DNA of 64,000 nt from Mycolicibacterium parafortuitum (GTDB taxonomy: Bacteria; Actinomycetota; Actinomycetes; Mycobacteriales; Mycobacteriaceae). The notes under the pieces are model-generated. The model made no database searches. It saw only the letters and a list, made by a program, of their open reading frames with translations, and was not told where the DNA came from. The translations under genes were made by a program, and so were the position numbers. Numbering within the stretch: position 1 is the stretch's first letter; every line of letters begins with the position of its first letter. Below are positions 63,634 through 64,000 of the stretch, piece by piece. The stretch lies in NCBI RefSeq assembly GCF_002086815.1, contig NZ_MVID01000024.1, positions 1 to 64,000 on the forward strand. Reading direction: 5' to 3'.

Positions 63634-63993
63634 TCACGATTGCTTGATCGCGTCCAGCCTCTTGATAATGCCCTTGAACCGCTTGTCGTCGACACTCAGG
63701 TAGAGCGCGAGCGAACCCAGATCCACCGGGCCGGTCGCGTGCTTGAGCACCCGCGGGAGTGCGTTCACGACATCGACGAAGTCGGCGATGAACTGCTGGA
63801 TGCTCGCTACCGGACCGTGGAGCACCCGTGCCAGGTCGGCGGCGATCTCGGCACAGTCCGACCGCACGTGCAGCGCTCGCGCGCGTTCCGACAGTTCCAG
63901 GAACTGCTCCAGGAAATCCATCAGGCGATTCGCGATGTGCTTGATCGCCTCCGGATCCGCGTCCTCGTCGCTGCGCCCGGAGAACGACCCCAT
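63634..63993 (-). CDS. hypothetical helical protein
   Basis: A 119-aa all-helical protein (IANRLMDFLEQFLELSERAR, SIQQFIADFVDVVNALPRV) with no recognised family. The ATG at 63993 is seven bases from the window end, so a longer N-terminus cannot be excluded and no upstream signals can be read. The tail DDKRFKGIIKRLDAIKQS is basic. Confidence 0.6.
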   Translation of the reverse strand: MGSFSGRSDEDADPEAIKHIANRLMDFLEQFLELSERARALHVRSDCAEIAADLARVLHGPVASIQQFIADFVDVVNALPRVLKHATGPVDLGSLALYLSVDDKRFKGIIKRLDAIKQS

Positions 63994-64000
63994 GAATGCC

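Noticed and set aside
1..64000. CRISPR array or cas genes
   Set aside because: No regularly spaced direct repeats and no Cas-like protein were seen anywhere in the window.

Overview
The window is high-GC actinobacterial DNA and almost certainly comes from a rapidly growing mycobacterium (Mycobacteriaceae). It carries a PonA2-type bifunctional penicillin-binding protein with a PASTA domain, a DesA3-like fatty acid desaturase, a Ser/Thr kinase beside an FHA protein, and several genes whose starts fit leaderless transcription (TANNNT about 6-7 bases before the start codon). The host assignment rests on protein recognition only; no rRNA or tRNA gene was seen.

Left flank (1-13.3 kb): ordinary chromosomal genes. 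These are ponA2 (cut by the window edge), a KgtP-type transporter, a DUF1206 membrane protein, a chimeric ponA remnant, a small membrane protein, a class-C-beta-lactamase-like hydrolase, a secreted Pro/Gly repeat protein, and a convergent pair made of an FHA-HTH regulator and a Ser/Thr kinase with an extracytoplasmic Kelch propeller. A Vps62-like gene follows that has lost its 5' end where an IS3-family transposase remnant abuts it (about 13.29 kb). I take this as the left edge of an accessory island.

Island (about 13.3-48.6 kb): a dense set of genes resembling anti-phage defence, with five large superfamily-2 helicase proteins. (i) On the minus strand, a DnaQ-DinG-RecQ triple fusion (1736 aa) is translationally coupled to a 2145-aa SNF2-type helicase with three cysteine-rich clusters. 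(ii) On the plus strand lies a PLD nuclease-SF2 helicase-DUF3427 protein. (iii) On the minus strand, an apparent seven-gene operon runs from 43.9 to 29.2 kb: DrmD-like SNF2/DUF3883 helicase, DUF1156 DNA methyltransferase, DUF262/HNH (GmrSD-type) nuclease, DUF499 ATPase with an N-terminal HEPN-like domain, YbjN-like chaperone, cytosolic trypsin/PDZ (HtrA-like) protease, and an HTH-zinc protein. Several of these starts overlap or nearly touch the previous stop codon. (iv) Divergently, an SNF2 helicase with a DUF3320-like C-terminus is followed by a zinc-finger protein and three tiny overlapping ORFs. A complete IS3-family element (1267 bp, 26-bp inverted repeats, 3-bp target duplication GAT) sits inside the YbjN-like gene. 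Removing it restores a continuous 171-codon frame, so the operon was recently broken.

Right flank (48.7-64 kb): a pRiA4b ORF-3-like protein divergent from a SWIM zinc-finger protein, a zeta-toxin pseudogene, a frameshifted hypothetical gene, a SEC-C protein, the desaturase, a patatin phospholipase, a coiled-coil membrane protein, a secreted alpha/beta hydrolase, and a NERD-UvrD-type helicase.

The strongest candidate for a little-described system is the seven-gene operon. It appears to join a modification/ATPase/helicase core, of the kind seen in DISARM-related arrays, with a GmrSD-like nuclease and a chaperone-protease module.
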